Below, one piece after another: positions 1 through 9,066 of a stretch of DNA of 64,000 nucleotides (the stretch's first letter is position 1; every line of letters begins with the position of its first letter). A program made the translations under genes and the position numbers. The notes below the pieces were generated by a model. The model did not search any database, was not told the DNA's origin, and saw only the letters and a program-made list of their open reading frames with translations. Source of the DNA: Actinotalea sp. Marseille-Q4924 (GTDB lineage Bacteria > Actinomycetota > Actinomycetes > Actinomycetales > Cellulomonadaceae); NCBI RefSeq assembly GCF_916618755.1, contig NZ_CAKAKB010000003.1, forward strand, positions 806,001 through 870,000. The letters are read 5' to 3'.

Positions 1-33
1 ACGGCGGAGCGGACGGCGCGGGACGACTGCGGG

Positions 34-82
34 CGGGGACGGCGGGCCGGCGGGGACGGCGGGCGGCGGGGACGGCGGGCGG
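34..82. repeat. GC-rich tandem repeat upstream of rpsD
   Basis: Three head-to-tail copies of a 16-17 base unit, CGGGGACGGCGGGCGG, lie at 34-50, 51-66 and 67-82; the first copy differs by one inserted base. The strand is extremely G-rich. The rest of 1-230 holds no gene that I can support, only the putative rpsD promoter and leader. The repeat may be a slippage product or the degraded 3' flank of the preceding gene. Confidence 0.7.
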
Positions 83-101
83 TTGGGGGGTGGGGCTGGG
101 G

Positions 102-107
102 TAGAGT
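102..107 (+). promoter_or_regulatory. Putative -10 box of rpsD promoter
   Basis: TAGAGT fits the actinobacterial -10 form TANNNT and lies about 124 bases before the rpsD start codon. No convincing -35 box is visible in the G-rich repeat upstream. Transcription would begin near 113, at or just inside the hairpin of 112-136. Confidence 0.4.
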
Positions 108-111
108 TGTC

Positions 112-136
112 GGGTTGCCCGCTCGCCGGGCGACCC
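112..136 (+). promoter_or_regulatory. Hairpin in rpsD leader
   Basis: GGGTTGCCCG at 112-121 pairs with CGGGCGACCC at 127-136, with one G-U pair and a five-base loop. It lies at the start of a roughly 120-base leader in front of rpsD. Ribosomal protein S4 represses its own synthesis by binding mRNA leaders in other bacteria, so an autoregulatory role is possible but is only inferred here. Confidence 0.4.
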
Positions 137-230
137 TGGGGACCTCAGCCGCATCACGAAGGTTGGTCCCACACCCGCCGGGAACACACCCGCCGCGGGT
201 CGTGCCACGACAACGACAGGAAGTATCTCT

Positions 231-857
231 GTGTCCTCTGTGACTCGTTCGCGCCGCCAGGTGCGTCTGTCCCGGGCCCTCGGCCTGGCCCTGACGCCCA
301 AGGCCGTCAAGCACTTCGAGAAGCGCCCCTACCCGCCCGGTGAGCACGGCCGTGCCCGTCGCCGCACCGAGTCGGACTACGCGGTCCGTCTGCGGGAGAA
401 GCAGCGTCTGCGCGCCCAGTACGGCCTGCGCGAGAAGCAGATGGCCCGGGCGTTCGACGAGGCTCGCAAGACCCCCGGCCTGACCGGTGAGGTCATGGTC
501 GAGAACCTCGAGACCCGCCTGGACGCCTTGGTCCTGCGCGCCGGCTTCGCCCGTACGATCCTCCAGGCCCGCCAGGTCGTCGTCCACCGTCACGTGCTGG
601 TGGACGGCAAGATCGTCGACCGTCCGTCCTTCCGCGTGAAGCCGGGCCAGACCCTGCAGATCAAGCCGCGCAGCCAGGCGAGCGACCAGTTCCTCGTCGC
701 CGCCGCCGGCGCCCACCGCGACGTCCTGCCGGCCGTGCCGGGCTACCTCGACGTCCAGCTCGAGAAGCTCAGCGCCGTGCTCACGCGCCGCCCGAAGCGC
801 GCCGAGGTCCCCGTGACCTGCGAGGTCCAGCTGGTCGTCGAGTACTACTCGCGCTGA
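231..857 (+). CDS. rpsD: 30S ribosomal protein S4
   Basis: S4 is a primary 16S rRNA-binding protein that nucleates assembly of the small subunit body. The 208-residue product has the usual actinobacterial length and opening (a Ser/Thr/Arg-rich start, then RQVRLSRALGLALTPKAVK). The RNA-binding S4 domain follows at about residues 95-160 (NLETRLDALVLRAGFA, then RQVVVHRHVLVDG). The GTG start is chosen because AGGAAG lies 11 bases upstream and the N-terminus then fits the family. The gene has its own terminator at 868-912. Standing apart from the other ribosomal protein operons is normal for the zinc-free S4 of actinobacteria. Confidence 0.97.
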   Translation: MSSVTRSRRQVRLSRALGLALTPKAVKHFEKRPYPPGEHGRARRRTESDYAVRLREKQRLRAQYGLREKQMARAFDEARKTPGLTGEVMVENLETRLDALVLRAGFARTILQARQVVVHRHVLVDGKIVDRPSFRVKPGQTLQIKPRSQASDQFLVAAAGAHRDVLPAVPGYLDVQLEKLSAVLTRRPKRAEVPVTCEVQLVVEYYSR

Positions 858-867
858 CCCACCCGGG

Positions 868-912
868 ACGCCCCGCAGCCACGACCTCGGTCGGACGGCT
901 GCGGGGCGTTCT
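868..912 (+). terminator. Intrinsic terminator after rpsD
   Basis: ACGCCCCGCAGCC at 868-880 pairs perfectly with GGCTGCGGGGCGT at 897-909, giving a 13-bp GC-rich stem. The 16-base interior can form a further short helix. A short TTCT tract follows. It begins about ten bases after the rpsD stop codon. Confidence 0.8.
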
Positions 913-1063
913 CGTACCCGGGCGCGGCTGGCCGGCGCCGTGGGGCTCCGGCTCTCGCATCGCCGGCGGAGGGCGCACGGCACCCCGATCCCGTCGACCA
1001 TGACGTCCACGCTCGCCCGGTAGGGTCGGACCCGCCGTCCACCCCCGCAGAAAGGCCCCACAG

Positions 1064-1426
1064 ATGTCCCTCGGAGACGTCGCAGGTCTCATCGCGGCGA
1101 TCGCGTTCGTCGCGCTCGTCGGCTTCCTGGCGCTGCCGCTCATCAAGCTGGGCAAGGTCTTCGACGCCGCCACGCAGTCGGTCAAGGACATCACCGACCA
1201 CGCCGTGCCGGTGCTGGACGAGACCGTCACGACGGTCGCGACCACCAACGCGCAGCTGCTGAAGGTCGACACGATGACGACGTCGGCCGCCGAGATCAGC
1301 CAGAACGTCTCCGCCCTCACGGCCCTGGTCTCCGCGACCATCGGTGGTCCGCTCATCAAGGTCGCCGCCTTCAGCTACGGCGTGCGCCAGGCCATGTCCG
1401 GGCTCGCCGAGAAGGTCCGTCGCTGA
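1064..1426 (+). CDS. DUF948 domain membrane-anchored protein
   Basis: This is a 120-residue protein with one N-terminal membrane helix (about residues 6-28) followed by an alpha-helical, probably coiled-coil region (residues 33-95, VFDAATQSVKDITDHAVPVL). That arrangement is typical of the DUF948 family, whose function is unknown. It starts at ATG after GAAAGG and overlaps the next gene by one base (ATGA), so the two are surely cotranscribed. The pair sits directly upstream of alaS, a placement common in actinobacteria. The family assignment rests on sequence style and context. Confidence 0.8.
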   Translation: MSLGDVAGLIAAIAFVALVGFLALPLIKLGKVFDAATQSVKDITDHAVPVLDETVTTVATTNAQLLKVDTMTTSAAEISQNVSALTALVSATIGGPLIKVAAFSYGVRQAMSGLAEKVRR

Positions 1427-1833
1427 TGCGGCGCCTGTTCTGGGTGACCGTCGGCGCTGCGGGCGCCGTCGTCGTCGCCCGGCGGCTCGAGCAGACCGCC
1501 CGGCGCTACACCCCCGCGGGCGTGGCCGAGCGCGTCGAGGTGGCGGGGGAGCGGACCACCGAGGCCGTCGGCAGCGCCCTCCAGCGCTTCCGCACGGCCC
1601 GCGCCGAGCGGGAGCAGGAGCTGCTGACGACGCTCCTGGTCACGCCCGAGGACGGCGACCCGTATGCGGTGCTCGGCCGGGGCCGTCGCGAGCGCGACGC
1701 GTGGGACGCCGCGACGCCGCCGTCGGGGGGCACCGGACGGCGCGCCGCGGCCGGACGCGGCGACGACGGCGCGGCAGCTCCGGCCCGCCCGTCCGGCCGC
1801 GTGGACGAGGCCGAGCCCCTGTACGACTTCTGA
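1426..1833 (+). CDS. Conserved hypothetical protein downstream of DUF948 gene
   Basis: A 135-residue protein with a short hydrophobic N-terminus (residues 4-19) that is probably a membrane anchor, then a basic helical segment, an acidic patch and an Ala/Gly/Arg-rich low-complexity tail ending in YDF. It overlaps the DUF948 gene by one base. Similar small proteins occupy this slot before alaS in many actinobacteria and are listed as uncharacterised (possibly the DUF6167 group). I do not assign a function; translational coupling suggests it works with its DUF948 partner at the membrane. Confidence 0.75.
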   Translation: MRRLFWVTVGAAGAVVVARRLEQTARRYTPAGVAERVEVAGERTTEAVGSALQRFRTARAEREQELLTTLLVTPEDGDPYAVLGRGRRERDAWDAATPPSGGTGRRAAAGRGDDGAAAPARPSGRVDEAEPLYDF

Positions 1834-1941
1834 CGCACTGCGCAGCACGACGCACACCGCACGACGCACACCGTGAAGCGGGGCCCCGACGGCCCCCATC
1901 GACCACCGGGCCCCCGGGCCGCGGACAGACGTGAGGACACC

Positions 1942-4615
1942 ATGCGGACCGCCGAGATCCGACGCCGTTGGCTCAGCTACTTCGAGGGGCGCGGGCACGC
2001 CGTCGTGCCGAGCGCCTCGCTGGTGTCCCCGGACCCGTCGACGCTGTTCACCATCGCCGGCATGGTCCCGTTCATCCCCTACATGCTGGGCCAGCAGACC
2101 CCGCCGTGGAACCGCGCGACCAGCGTGCAGAAGTGCGTGCGCACCCTCGACATCGAGGAGGTCGGCAAGACCACCCGCCACGGCACGTTCTTCCAGATGA
2201 ACGGCAACTTCTCCTTCGGTGACTACTTCAAGGAGGGGGCGATCGAGTACGCCTGGGAGCTCGTCACCGGCCCCCAGGCGGACGGCTTCTACGGCTTCGA
2301 CCCGGACACGGTCTGGGTCACCGTCTACCACGACGACGACGAGGCGGCGCGCCTGTGGCGGCAGGTCGCCGGCCTGCCGGAGGAGCGCATCCAGCGCCGC
2401 GGCAAGAAGGACAACTACTGGCACACGGGCCAGCCCGGACCGGCCGGTCCGTGCTCGGAGATCTACATCGACCGCGGGCCGGCACACGGCAAGGACGGCG
2501 GACCCGTCGTCGACGAGGACCGCTTCCTGGAGATCTGGAACCTCGTCTTCATGCAGTACGCGATCGAGGACGTGCGGTCCAAGGAGGACTTCACGATCAC
2601 CGGGGACCTCGCCCAGAAGAACATCGACACGGGCATGGGCCTGGAGCGCGTCGCGTACCTCCTCCAGGGCGTCGACAACATGTACGAGATCGACGAGGTC
2701 TTCCCCGTCATCACGGCGGCGCAGGAGATGTCCGGCCGCCGCTACGGCGCGGACCACGACGACGACGTCCGGATGCGCGTCGTGGCGGACCACGTGCGCT
2801 CCGCGCTCATGCTCATCGGCGACGGCATCACGCCGTCGAACGAGGGGCGCGGCTACGTGCTGCGGCGCCTGCTGCGCCGCTCGGTCCGGGCCATGCGTCT
2901 GCTGGGCGTCGACGAGCCGGCGCTGCCGCACCTGCTGCCGGTGTCGCGCGACGCGATGAGCGCCTCGTACCCCGAGCTGGCGACCGACTTCGACCGCATC
3001 TCGCGGGCGGCGTACGCGGAGGAGGAGGCGTTCCGACGCACCCTGGTCGCGGGCACGACCATCCTCGACACGGCGGTCGCGCAGGTGAAGGCGTCCGGCG
3101 GGGCGAGCCTCGGCGGCGAGCAGGCCTTCGCTCTGCACGACACCTACGGCTTCCCCATCGACCTGACGCTGGAGATGGCGGCGGAGCAGGGGCTGGCGGT
3201 CGACGAGCAGGGCTTCCGCGACCTCATGCAGACGCAGCGGGAGCGGGCGCGCGCGGACGCGAAGGCCAAGAAGGGCGGTGCTGCGGCGACGACGGCGTAC
3301 CGCGAGCTGCGCGACCAGGGCGCCACCGAGTTCACCGGGTACACCGAGCTGGCGACGCCCTCGACGGTCCGCGGCCTCCTGCGCGACGGTGCCGCCGTGC
3401 CCGCGGCGTCCGAGGGCGACACGGTGGAGCTCGTCCTGGCGCGCACCCCGTTCTACGCCGAGTCCGGCGGCCAGGACTCCGACGCCGGCGTCATCACGGC
3501 GGACGGCGCACGCCTGGAGGTCCTCGACGTCCAGCGCCCCGTCAAGGGCCTCATCGTGCACACCGTGCGCGTCGTCGAGGGCGAGGTCGCCGCGGGTGCC
3601 GAGGTGCTCGCGCAGGTCGACCCGGAGTGGCGCCGCGGCGCGCGCCAGGCGCACTCCGGCACGCACGTCGTCCACGCGGCGCTGCGCGAGGTGCTCGGCC
3701 CGAACGCGCTGCAGTCCGGCTCGTACAACAAGCCGGGCTACCTCCGGCTCGACTTCTCCTGGAACCAGGCGCTGTCGCCGGCCACGCGCAGCGAGGTCGA
3801 GGACGTCTCCAACAAGGCCATCCGCGAGGACCTCGGCGTGAAGTGGCAGTACATGACGCTGCCCGAGGCGAAGGCGTGGGGCGCGATCGCGCTGTTCGGC
3901 GAGACGTACGACGAGCAGGTGCGCGTCGTGGAGATCGGCGGCCCCTGGTCGCGCGAGCTGTGCGGCGGCACGCACGTGGACCACTCGAGCCAGATCGGCA
4001 TCATCGCGCTGACCGGCGAGTCCTCGGTGGGCTCGGGCTCGCGGCGCGTGGAGGCCGTCGTCGGGCTGGAGGCGTTCCACCACCTGGCGCGCGAGCGTGC
4101 CCTCGTCACCGCGCTGACCGACGCCCTCAAGGTGCGCCCCGAGGAGCTCCCCGAGCGCGTGAGCGGGCTCGTGGCGCGCCTCAAGGACGCGGAGAAGGAG
4201 CTCGCCGCGCTGCGCCAGGGGCAGCTCCTCGCCGCCGCCGGCTCCATCGCGGCGCGCGCGGCGGACGTCGCCGGGGTCCGCGTGGTCACGCACGAGGCCG
4301 GCGCCGTCGCGTCGGCGGACGACCTGCGCACGCTCGCGCTGGACGTGCGCAACCGGCTCGGGGAGTCGCCCGCCGTCGTCGCGGTCGCGGGCCTCGCCAA
4401 GGAGCGACCGGTCGTGCTCGTCACGGTGAACCCGGCGGGTCGTGGCGTCGGCCTGCGGGCCGGTGCGCTGGCGAAGGTCGCGGCCGGCGCCCTCGGCGGC
4501 GGGGGCGGCGGCAAGGACGACGTCGCGCAGGGCGGTGGCACGGACGTCACCGCGCTGCGCGACGGCGCTCGCCGCGGTCTCCGCGGCCGTCGCCGAGACC
4601 GTGGGCGGCCGCTGA
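1942..4615 (+). CDS. alaS: Alanyl-tRNA synthetase, with a 3'-terminal frameshift
   Basis: AlaRS charges tRNA-Ala and edits mischarged Ser and Gly. The class II catalytic core opens with RTAEIRRRWLSYFEGRGH; the editing domain carries the zinc-binding HSGTHVVHAAL and the CGGTHVDHSS motif (about residue 675), and a DHHA1 C-terminal domain ends in GGGGGGKDDVAQGGGTD. The ATG at 1942 is chosen because it begins the conserved N-terminus. As given, the reading frame does not stop at the family's usual end: it runs on to 4950 in a nonsense tail overlapping ruvX. Dropping one G at about 4564 restores ALRDALAAVSAAVAETVGGR and a TGA at 4613-4615, one base before the ruvX start, for an 890-residue protein of normal length. 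This is either an assembly or sequencing error or a very recent mutation. Confidence 0.93.
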
Positions 4616-4616
4616 G

Positions 4617-5177
4617 GTGTCGAGCGGCACGGACGGGGCGCGCCTGCCCCGCGGCGTCCGACTGGGGCTGGACCTCGGGACGGTGCGGATCGGCGTGGCG
4701 TCCAGCGACCCCGACGGGCTCGTCGCGACGCCCGTGGAGACGGTCGCCCGGGACGCCTCCGGCGCCGGGGCTGACGTCCGCCACCTCGCGGGTCTGGTCG
4801 CCGAGCGCGACGCCGCCGTGGTGTACGTCGGGCTGCCCCGGCACCTGTCGGGGGCCGAGGGTTCGTCAGCACAGGACGTCCGCACGTACTGTGGGATCTT
4901 GGCGCGCGCGGTCGCACCGGTGCCGGTGCGGCTCGTGGATGAGCGGATGAGCACGGTGACCGCGCATCAGGCGCTGTACGCGTCCGGACGTTCCGGGCGC
5001 CGCCACCGGCAGGTCGTCGACCAGGCGGCCGCGGTGGTGATCCTGCAGTCCGCGATGGACGCGGAGCGCACCACGGGGGCGCGGTGCGGGGAGCTCGTCG
5101 TGATCGAGCACCCGCCCGAGGACGTTCCGCAGGCCGGGGGACCGGCCGCAGGAACGGGCGAGAGGGACGCACGGTGA
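4617..5177 (+). CDS. ruvX: Holliday junction resolvase-like protein RuvX/YqgF
   Basis: This is a 186-residue RNase H-fold nuclease of the YqgF family, implicated in 16S rRNA 5'-end processing and Holliday junction cleavage. The first acidic motif is LGLDLGTVRIGVA, followed by VVYVGLPRHLSG, and the C-terminal helix carries VDERMSTVTAHQAL and DQAAAVVILQ. GTG at 4617 is used because it gives the normal N-terminus and follows the corrected alaS stop by one base. The alaS-ruvX-mltG-aroE run is a conserved operon. The upstream frame is open well into alaS, but that stretch is only alaS in another frame. Confidence 0.92.
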   Translation: MSSGTDGARLPRGVRLGLDLGTVRIGVASSDPDGLVATPVETVARDASGAGADVRHLAGLVAERDAAVVYVGLPRHLSGAEGSSAQDVRTYCGILARAVAPVPVRLVDERMSTVTAHQALYASGRSGRRHRQVVDQAAAVVILQSAMDAERTTGARCGELVVIEHPPEDVPQAGGPAAGTGERDAR

Positions 5178-5199
5178 GGGCGCGACAGGAGGCTGGACG

Positions 5200-6351
5200 G
5201 TGAACGACGTGTTCCTGGACGAGGTGATCCAGCCGGATCCGTCCGAGCAGGGTGGTGACCGCCGGCGCGGCGGCCGCGAGGACCGAGAGCGCAAGCGCCG
5301 GCAGCGGCGGCGCCGCAGCCTCATCGCGGTGCTCATCGCCGTGCTCGTGCTCGGTGGCGCCGCGTACGCGCTGGTCCAGGTCGTGGGGCCGATGGTCACC
5401 TCGCTCGGGGACCGCGAGACGCCGGTCGAGGACTTCCCCGGGCCGGGCAACGGCAGCGTCGAGGTCACCATCGAGGCGGGCGCGTCCGGCGGGCAGATGG
5501 GTGCGGCGCTCGAGGAGGCCGGCGTCGTCGCGTCGGCGACCGCGTTCTCACGGGCGTTCGCCGCGAACCCCGACGCCGCGGGCATCCAGCCCGGCACCTA
5601 CCGCCTCATGCTGGAGATGCGCGCGCAGGACGCCGTCGCCGCGCTGCTCGAGGGCGGCAACCGGGTGCAGACCCGTGTGACGATCCCCGAGGGGCTGCGC
5701 GCCGACCAGATCCTGGAGCGCCTGTCCTCCGTGACGGCGATCCCCGTGGCCGACTTCGAGGCCGCGATGCAGGACACGGCCGCGACCGGCCTGCCGGCCG
5801 AGGCCGAGGGCAACTACGAGGGCTGGCTGTTCCCCGCCACCTACACGTTCGAGCCGGGCACCACACCCGCGGAGATGATCGGGCAGATGGTCGGCGAGAC
5901 GATCCGCCTGCTCGACGAGCGTGGTGTCCCGGCGGACCAGCGCGAGACCGTCCTCACCAAGGCGTCGCTCGTGGAGCGCGAGGCGCGCTCGGCGGAGGAC
6001 CGCCGCAAGGTCGCCCAGGCCATCGAGAACCGCCTCGCGATCGACATGAAGCTCGACATCGACGCCGCCGTCGCCTACGGCCTCGGCAAGTCCGGCACCG
6101 AGCTGACCCGGGACGACACCGCGAACAGCGACACCCCGTACAACCTGTACCGCTACACGGGCCTGCCGCCGACGCCGATCGCGTCCCCGAGCCTGGAGTC
6201 CATCGACGCCGTCCTCAACCCCGAGCCCGGACCGTGGCTCTTCTGGGTGACGGTCAACCTCGACACGGGGGAGACCCGCTTCGCCGAGACGTTCGCCGAG
6301 CACAACGAGAACGTCCAGCTCCTGCGGGAGTGGGAGGCGCAGAACGGGTGA
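5200..6351 (+). CDS. mltG: Endolytic transglycosylase MltG
   Basis: MltG cleaves nascent peptidoglycan strands at the outer face of the membrane and ends glycan elongation. The 383-residue protein has a short, very basic cytoplasmic N-terminus, one membrane helix (about residues 40-62) and the YceG-like domain, with PEGLRADQILERLS, EGWLFPATYTFEPG and the catalytic glutamate in KASLVEREA. The C-terminal NPEPGPWLFWV segment is also typical. GTG at 5200 is preceded by AGGAGG. The aroE start overlaps its stop (GTGA), so translation is coupled. Confidence 0.95.
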   Translation: MNDVFLDEVIQPDPSEQGGDRRRGGREDRERKRRQRRRRSLIAVLIAVLVLGGAAYALVQVVGPMVTSLGDRETPVEDFPGPGNGSVEVTIEAGASGGQMGAALEEAGVVASATAFSRAFAANPDAAGIQPGTYRLMLEMRAQDAVAALLEGGNRVQTRVTIPEGLRADQILERLSSVTAIPVADFEAAMQDTAATGLPAEAEGNYEGWLFPATYTFEPGTTPAEMIGQMVGETIRLLDERGVPADQRETVLTKASLVEREARSAEDRRKVAQAIENRLAIDMKLDIDAAVAYGLGKSGTELTRDDTANSDTPYNLYRYTGLPPTPIASPSLESIDAVLNPEPGPWLFWVTVNLDTGETRFAETFAEHNENVQLLREWEAQNG

Positions 6352-7226
6352 GCGCCGCCGCTGACCGTCCGGGTCGGGCGCCCGGGCGGCGCGCGGCCGT
6401 TCTCGGGCACCCCATCGCCCACTCGTTGTCGCCGGTCCTGCACCGCGCCGCGTACGCCGCGCTCGGGCTGGACGACTGGCAGTACGAGGCCGTCGACGTC
6501 ACCGAGGAGCAGCTGGCCGGCTTCGTCGGGCGGCTCGACGGCTCGTGGGCCGGCCTGAGCCTGACGATGCCGCTGAAGCAGACGGTCATCCCGCTGCTGG
6601 ACCACGTCGAGCCTCTGGCGGAGGTCGTCGGCGCGGTGAACACGCTGCTCGTCCAGGCGGCTCCCGGCCGTCCCGTGCTGGTCGGGGCGAACACCGACGT
6701 GCACGGCGTCGCCGCCGCGCTGCGGGAGGGGCTGGGGGAGCAGCGCCGGATCGGGTCGGCCGTCGTGCTCGGTGCCGGCGCGACGTCGTCGTCGGCCCTC
6801 GCCGCGCTCGCCGAGCTGGGCTGCACGACGGCGCAGATCTACGTCCGGTCCCTCGGCCGGGCCGGCGTGACGATGCGCGCGGCGCACCGCATGGGCGTCG
6901 AGCCGCGGTTCCTCGTCATGGACACGCCGCCGCGGATGCTGGACGCGCTGCGCACGGCCGACGTCGTCGTGTCCACGCTGCCGCCCCGCGCGGCGGACCC
7001 CTGGGCGGAGCAGCTCGGCGACGCCGTCGGCGGCGTGCTACTGGACTGCGCGTACGACCCCCGGCCGACGGCGCTCGTGGCGGCCTGGACCGCGGCGGGC
7101 GGGCGCGCCGTGAGCGGCGAGCGGATGCTCCTGCACCAGGCGACGGAGCAGGTCCGGCTCATGACCGGGCGGCCCGCGCCGCGCGAGGCGATGGAGCGCG
7201 CCCTGGAGGACGCTCTCGCCGGCTGA
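6348..7226 (+). CDS. aroE: Shikimate dehydrogenase
   Basis: AroE reduces 3-dehydroshikimate to shikimate with NADPH. The shikimate-binding motif HPIAHSLSPVLHRAAY is near residue 20, the catalytic Lys/Asp region is LTMPLKQTV with GANTDVHG, and the nucleotide-binding loop is VVLGAGATSSSALAAL. The GTG at 6348 overlaps the mltG stop and gives a 292-residue protein of normal length; open reading upstream is mltG in another frame. It is separated from the rest of the shikimate genes (aroC-aroK-aroB-aroQ at 21.7-25.2 kb) by the type IV pilus locus. Confidence 0.95.
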   Translation: MSAAADRPGRAPGRRAAVLGHPIAHSLSPVLHRAAYAALGLDDWQYEAVDVTEEQLAGFVGRLDGSWAGLSLTMPLKQTVIPLLDHVEPLAEVVGAVNTLLVQAAPGRPVLVGANTDVHGVAAALREGLGEQRRIGSAVVLGAGATSSSALAALAELGCTTAQIYVRSLGRAGVTMRAAHRMGVEPRFLVMDTPPRMLDALRTADVVVSTLPPRAADPWAEQLGDAVGGVLLDCAYDPRPTALVAAWTAAGGRAVSGERMLLHQATEQVRLMTGRPAPREAMERALEDALAG

Positions 7227-7235
7227 TTTCCTCCT

Positions 7236-7262
7236 TCACTCGCCCGGGTGAGGTGCCGATAG
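7236..7262 (+). promoter_or_regulatory. Candidate WhiG/sigma-28-type promoter of pilB
   Basis: TCAC at 7236-7239, a 15-base spacer, then GCCGATAG at 7255-7262. The sigma-28/WhiG consensus is TAAA (TCAA in actinobacteria), about 15 bases, then GCCGATAA; seven of eight -10 positions match. It lies in the aroE-pilB gap, 61 bases before the pilB start. Three similar sites occur at the other transcription-unit starts of the pilus locus. Confidence 0.6.
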
Positions 7263-7323
7263 GTAGGGAGCGAGGTGCCGACGCGCCCCGCGCACCGCGG
7301 CAGACCCCCTGGGAAGGACACCC

Positions 7324-8997
7324 GTGAAGCAGCTCGGCGACATCCTGCTCGAAGAGGGGCTGGTCACGGAGGGCCAGCTCATGGCAGCCCTGGACGAGCA
7401 GGCGATGCGGGGGGAGTCCCTCGGTCGGGTGCTCGTCGAGATCGGGATGCTCACCGAGTCCCAGCTCGTGCGCGCGCTGGCGAACCAGGTCGGCATGGAG
7501 TTCGTCGAGCTGGCCGAGTTCCCGGTCGACCGCGCCGCCGTCGCGCTCCTCCCGGGCACGCTGTGCCGGCGCTACACCGCGCTGCCGGTCGGCATCCAGG
7601 ACGGGTACCTCGTGCTCGCGATGGCCGACCCGGGCAACGTGGTCGCCGTCGACGACGCGCGGACGCTGTCGGGCCTGCCGGTGCGCACCGTCGTCGCGAC
7701 GCACGACGACCTCAGCGCGGCGATCGACCGGTACTGCCGCGCCGACGACGAGATCGACGACCTGGCGTCCGCGTTCGAGGACGCCGCCGGGACGGACACG
7801 ACGGACCTGTCGCAGGTCGGGGACTTCGTCGACGACGACGCCCCGATCGTGCGGTTCGTCAACATCCTGGTGCAGCAGGCGATCCAGGACCGCGCGTCGG
7901 ACATCCACATCGAGCCGGCGGAGACGGACCTGCGCGTCCGGTACCGCATCGACGGCGTGCTGCACGAGATGCAGCGGGCGCCCAAGCAGATCCAGGGCGG
8001 CGTCATCTCCCGCCTGAAGATCATGAGCGACATCGACATCGCCGAGCGGCGCAAGCCGCAGGACGGCCGCATGTCGGTCACCCACAACGGCCGCAAGATC
8101 GACCTCCGCGTCGCGACGCTGCCCACGGTGTGGGGCGAGAAGGTCGTCATGCGCATCCTCGACAACTCCACGGCGAGCCTGGACCTGCGCGACCTGTCGT
8201 TCCTCGACGACAACCTCGAGGTCTACAAGGAGGCCTACACCAAGCCATACGGGATGATCCTCGTCACCGGGCCGACCGGCTCGGGCAAGTCCACGACGCT
8301 GTACGCGACGCTCAACGCGGTGTCCAAGCCGGAGATCAACGTCATCACCGTCGAGGACCCGGTCGAGTACCGGCTCGCGGGGATCAACCAGGTCCAGGTC
8401 AACCCCAAGGCGGGGCTCACGTTCGCCGGCGCGCTGCGGTCGATCCTGCGCTCGGACCCCGACGTGGTGCTGCTCGGTGAGATCCGCGACCACGAGACCG
8501 CCCAGATCGCGATCGAGGCGGCGCTCACCGGACACCTCGTGCTCTCGACCCTGCACACCAACGACGCGCCGAGCGCCGTGACCCGTCTGGTGGAGATGGG
8601 GATCGAGCCGTTCCTCGTCGGCTCGGCGCTGGACTGCGTGGTGGCCCAGCGCCTCGCGCGCCGGCTCTGCACCAAGTGCAAGGACCCGTACCAGCCGAGC
8701 GAGGTCGAGCTCATCTCCGCGCGGTTCCCGTGGAGCCCGGGGGAGGAGATCCCGACGCTGTTCCGTCCCGCGGGCTGCAGCTCGTGCTCGCGGACCGGCT
8801 ACAAGGGCCGGATGGCGATCCACGAGGTCATGCGCGTCACGGAGGACATCGAGCGGCACGCGGTCGCGCAGTCCTCCTCGGCGGACATCGGCCGGACGGC
8901 GCGCGAGCAGGGCATGATCACGCTCCGCAACGACGGCTGGACGAAGGTGCTGCTGGGGGACACCTCCATCGAGGAGGTCCTGCGCGTCGTGTCGTGA
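7324..8997 (+). CDS. pilB: Type IV pilus extension ATPase PilB
   Basis: PilB is the cytoplasmic hexameric ATPase that drives pilin polymerisation through the platform protein PilC. The 557-residue protein starts with an MshEN-type module: two LG...L...G......L...L..Q repeats at about residues 4-26 and 33-55, a module that binds c-di-GMP in MshE and some PilB proteins. The secretion ATPase core follows, with an ASDIHIEP Asp box region, Walker A GPTGSGKSTT (about residue 315), Walker B LLGEIRD and a His box (GHLVLSTLHTNDA). A tetracysteine zinc motif (CTKC near 448, CSSC near 484) separates PilB and GspE from PilT. GTG start after GGAAGG. The first arginine of the MshEN motif is Gln here. Confidence 0.95.
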   Translation: MKQLGDILLEEGLVTEGQLMAALDEQAMRGESLGRVLVEIGMLTESQLVRALANQVGMEFVELAEFPVDRAAVALLPGTLCRRYTALPVGIQDGYLVLAMADPGNVVAVDDARTLSGLPVRTVVATHDDLSAAIDRYCRADDEIDDLASAFEDAAGTDTTDLSQVGDFVDDDAPIVRFVNILVQQAIQDRASDIHIEPAETDLRVRYRIDGVLHEMQRAPKQIQGGVISRLKIMSDIDIAERRKPQDGRMSVTHNGRKIDLRVATLPTVWGEKVVMRILDNSTASLDLRDLSFLDDNLEVYKEAYTKPYGMILVTGPTGSGKSTTLYATLNAVSKPEINVITVEDPVEYRLAGINQVQVNPKAGLTFAGALRSILRSDPDVVLLGEIRDHETAQIAIEAALTGHLVLSTLHTNDAPSAVTRLVEMGIEPFLVGSALDCVVAQRLARRLCTKCKDPYQPSEVELISARFPWSPGEEIPTLFRPAGCSSCSRTGYKGRMAIHEVMRVTEDIERHAVAQSSSADIGRTAREQGMITLRNDGWTKVLLGDTSIEEVLRVVS

Positions 8998-9016
8998 GGC
9001 GCGTCGTACGGCTGCG

Positions 9017-9037
9017 CCGGACGGGTGCACCGTCCGG
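9017..9037. other. Hairpin in pilB-pilT gap
   Basis: CCGGACGG at 9017-9024 pairs with CCGTCCGG at 9030-9037 around a GTGCA loop. It begins 20 bases after the pilB stop and lies just before the candidate promoter at 9067. No T-tract follows, so it may act as a weak terminator or mRNA stabiliser for pilB. Confidence 0.45.
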
Positions 9038-9066
9038 TTCAGCCCGGTCATCCAGCGCCGGTGGGC

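Noticed and set aside
1375-5172. A 1265-codon open frame on the minus strand across alaS and ruvX
   Set aside because: It is a shadow frame caused by high GC. The product is Arg/Ala/Gly/Val-biased with no recognisable domain, and the plus strand carries clear genes.
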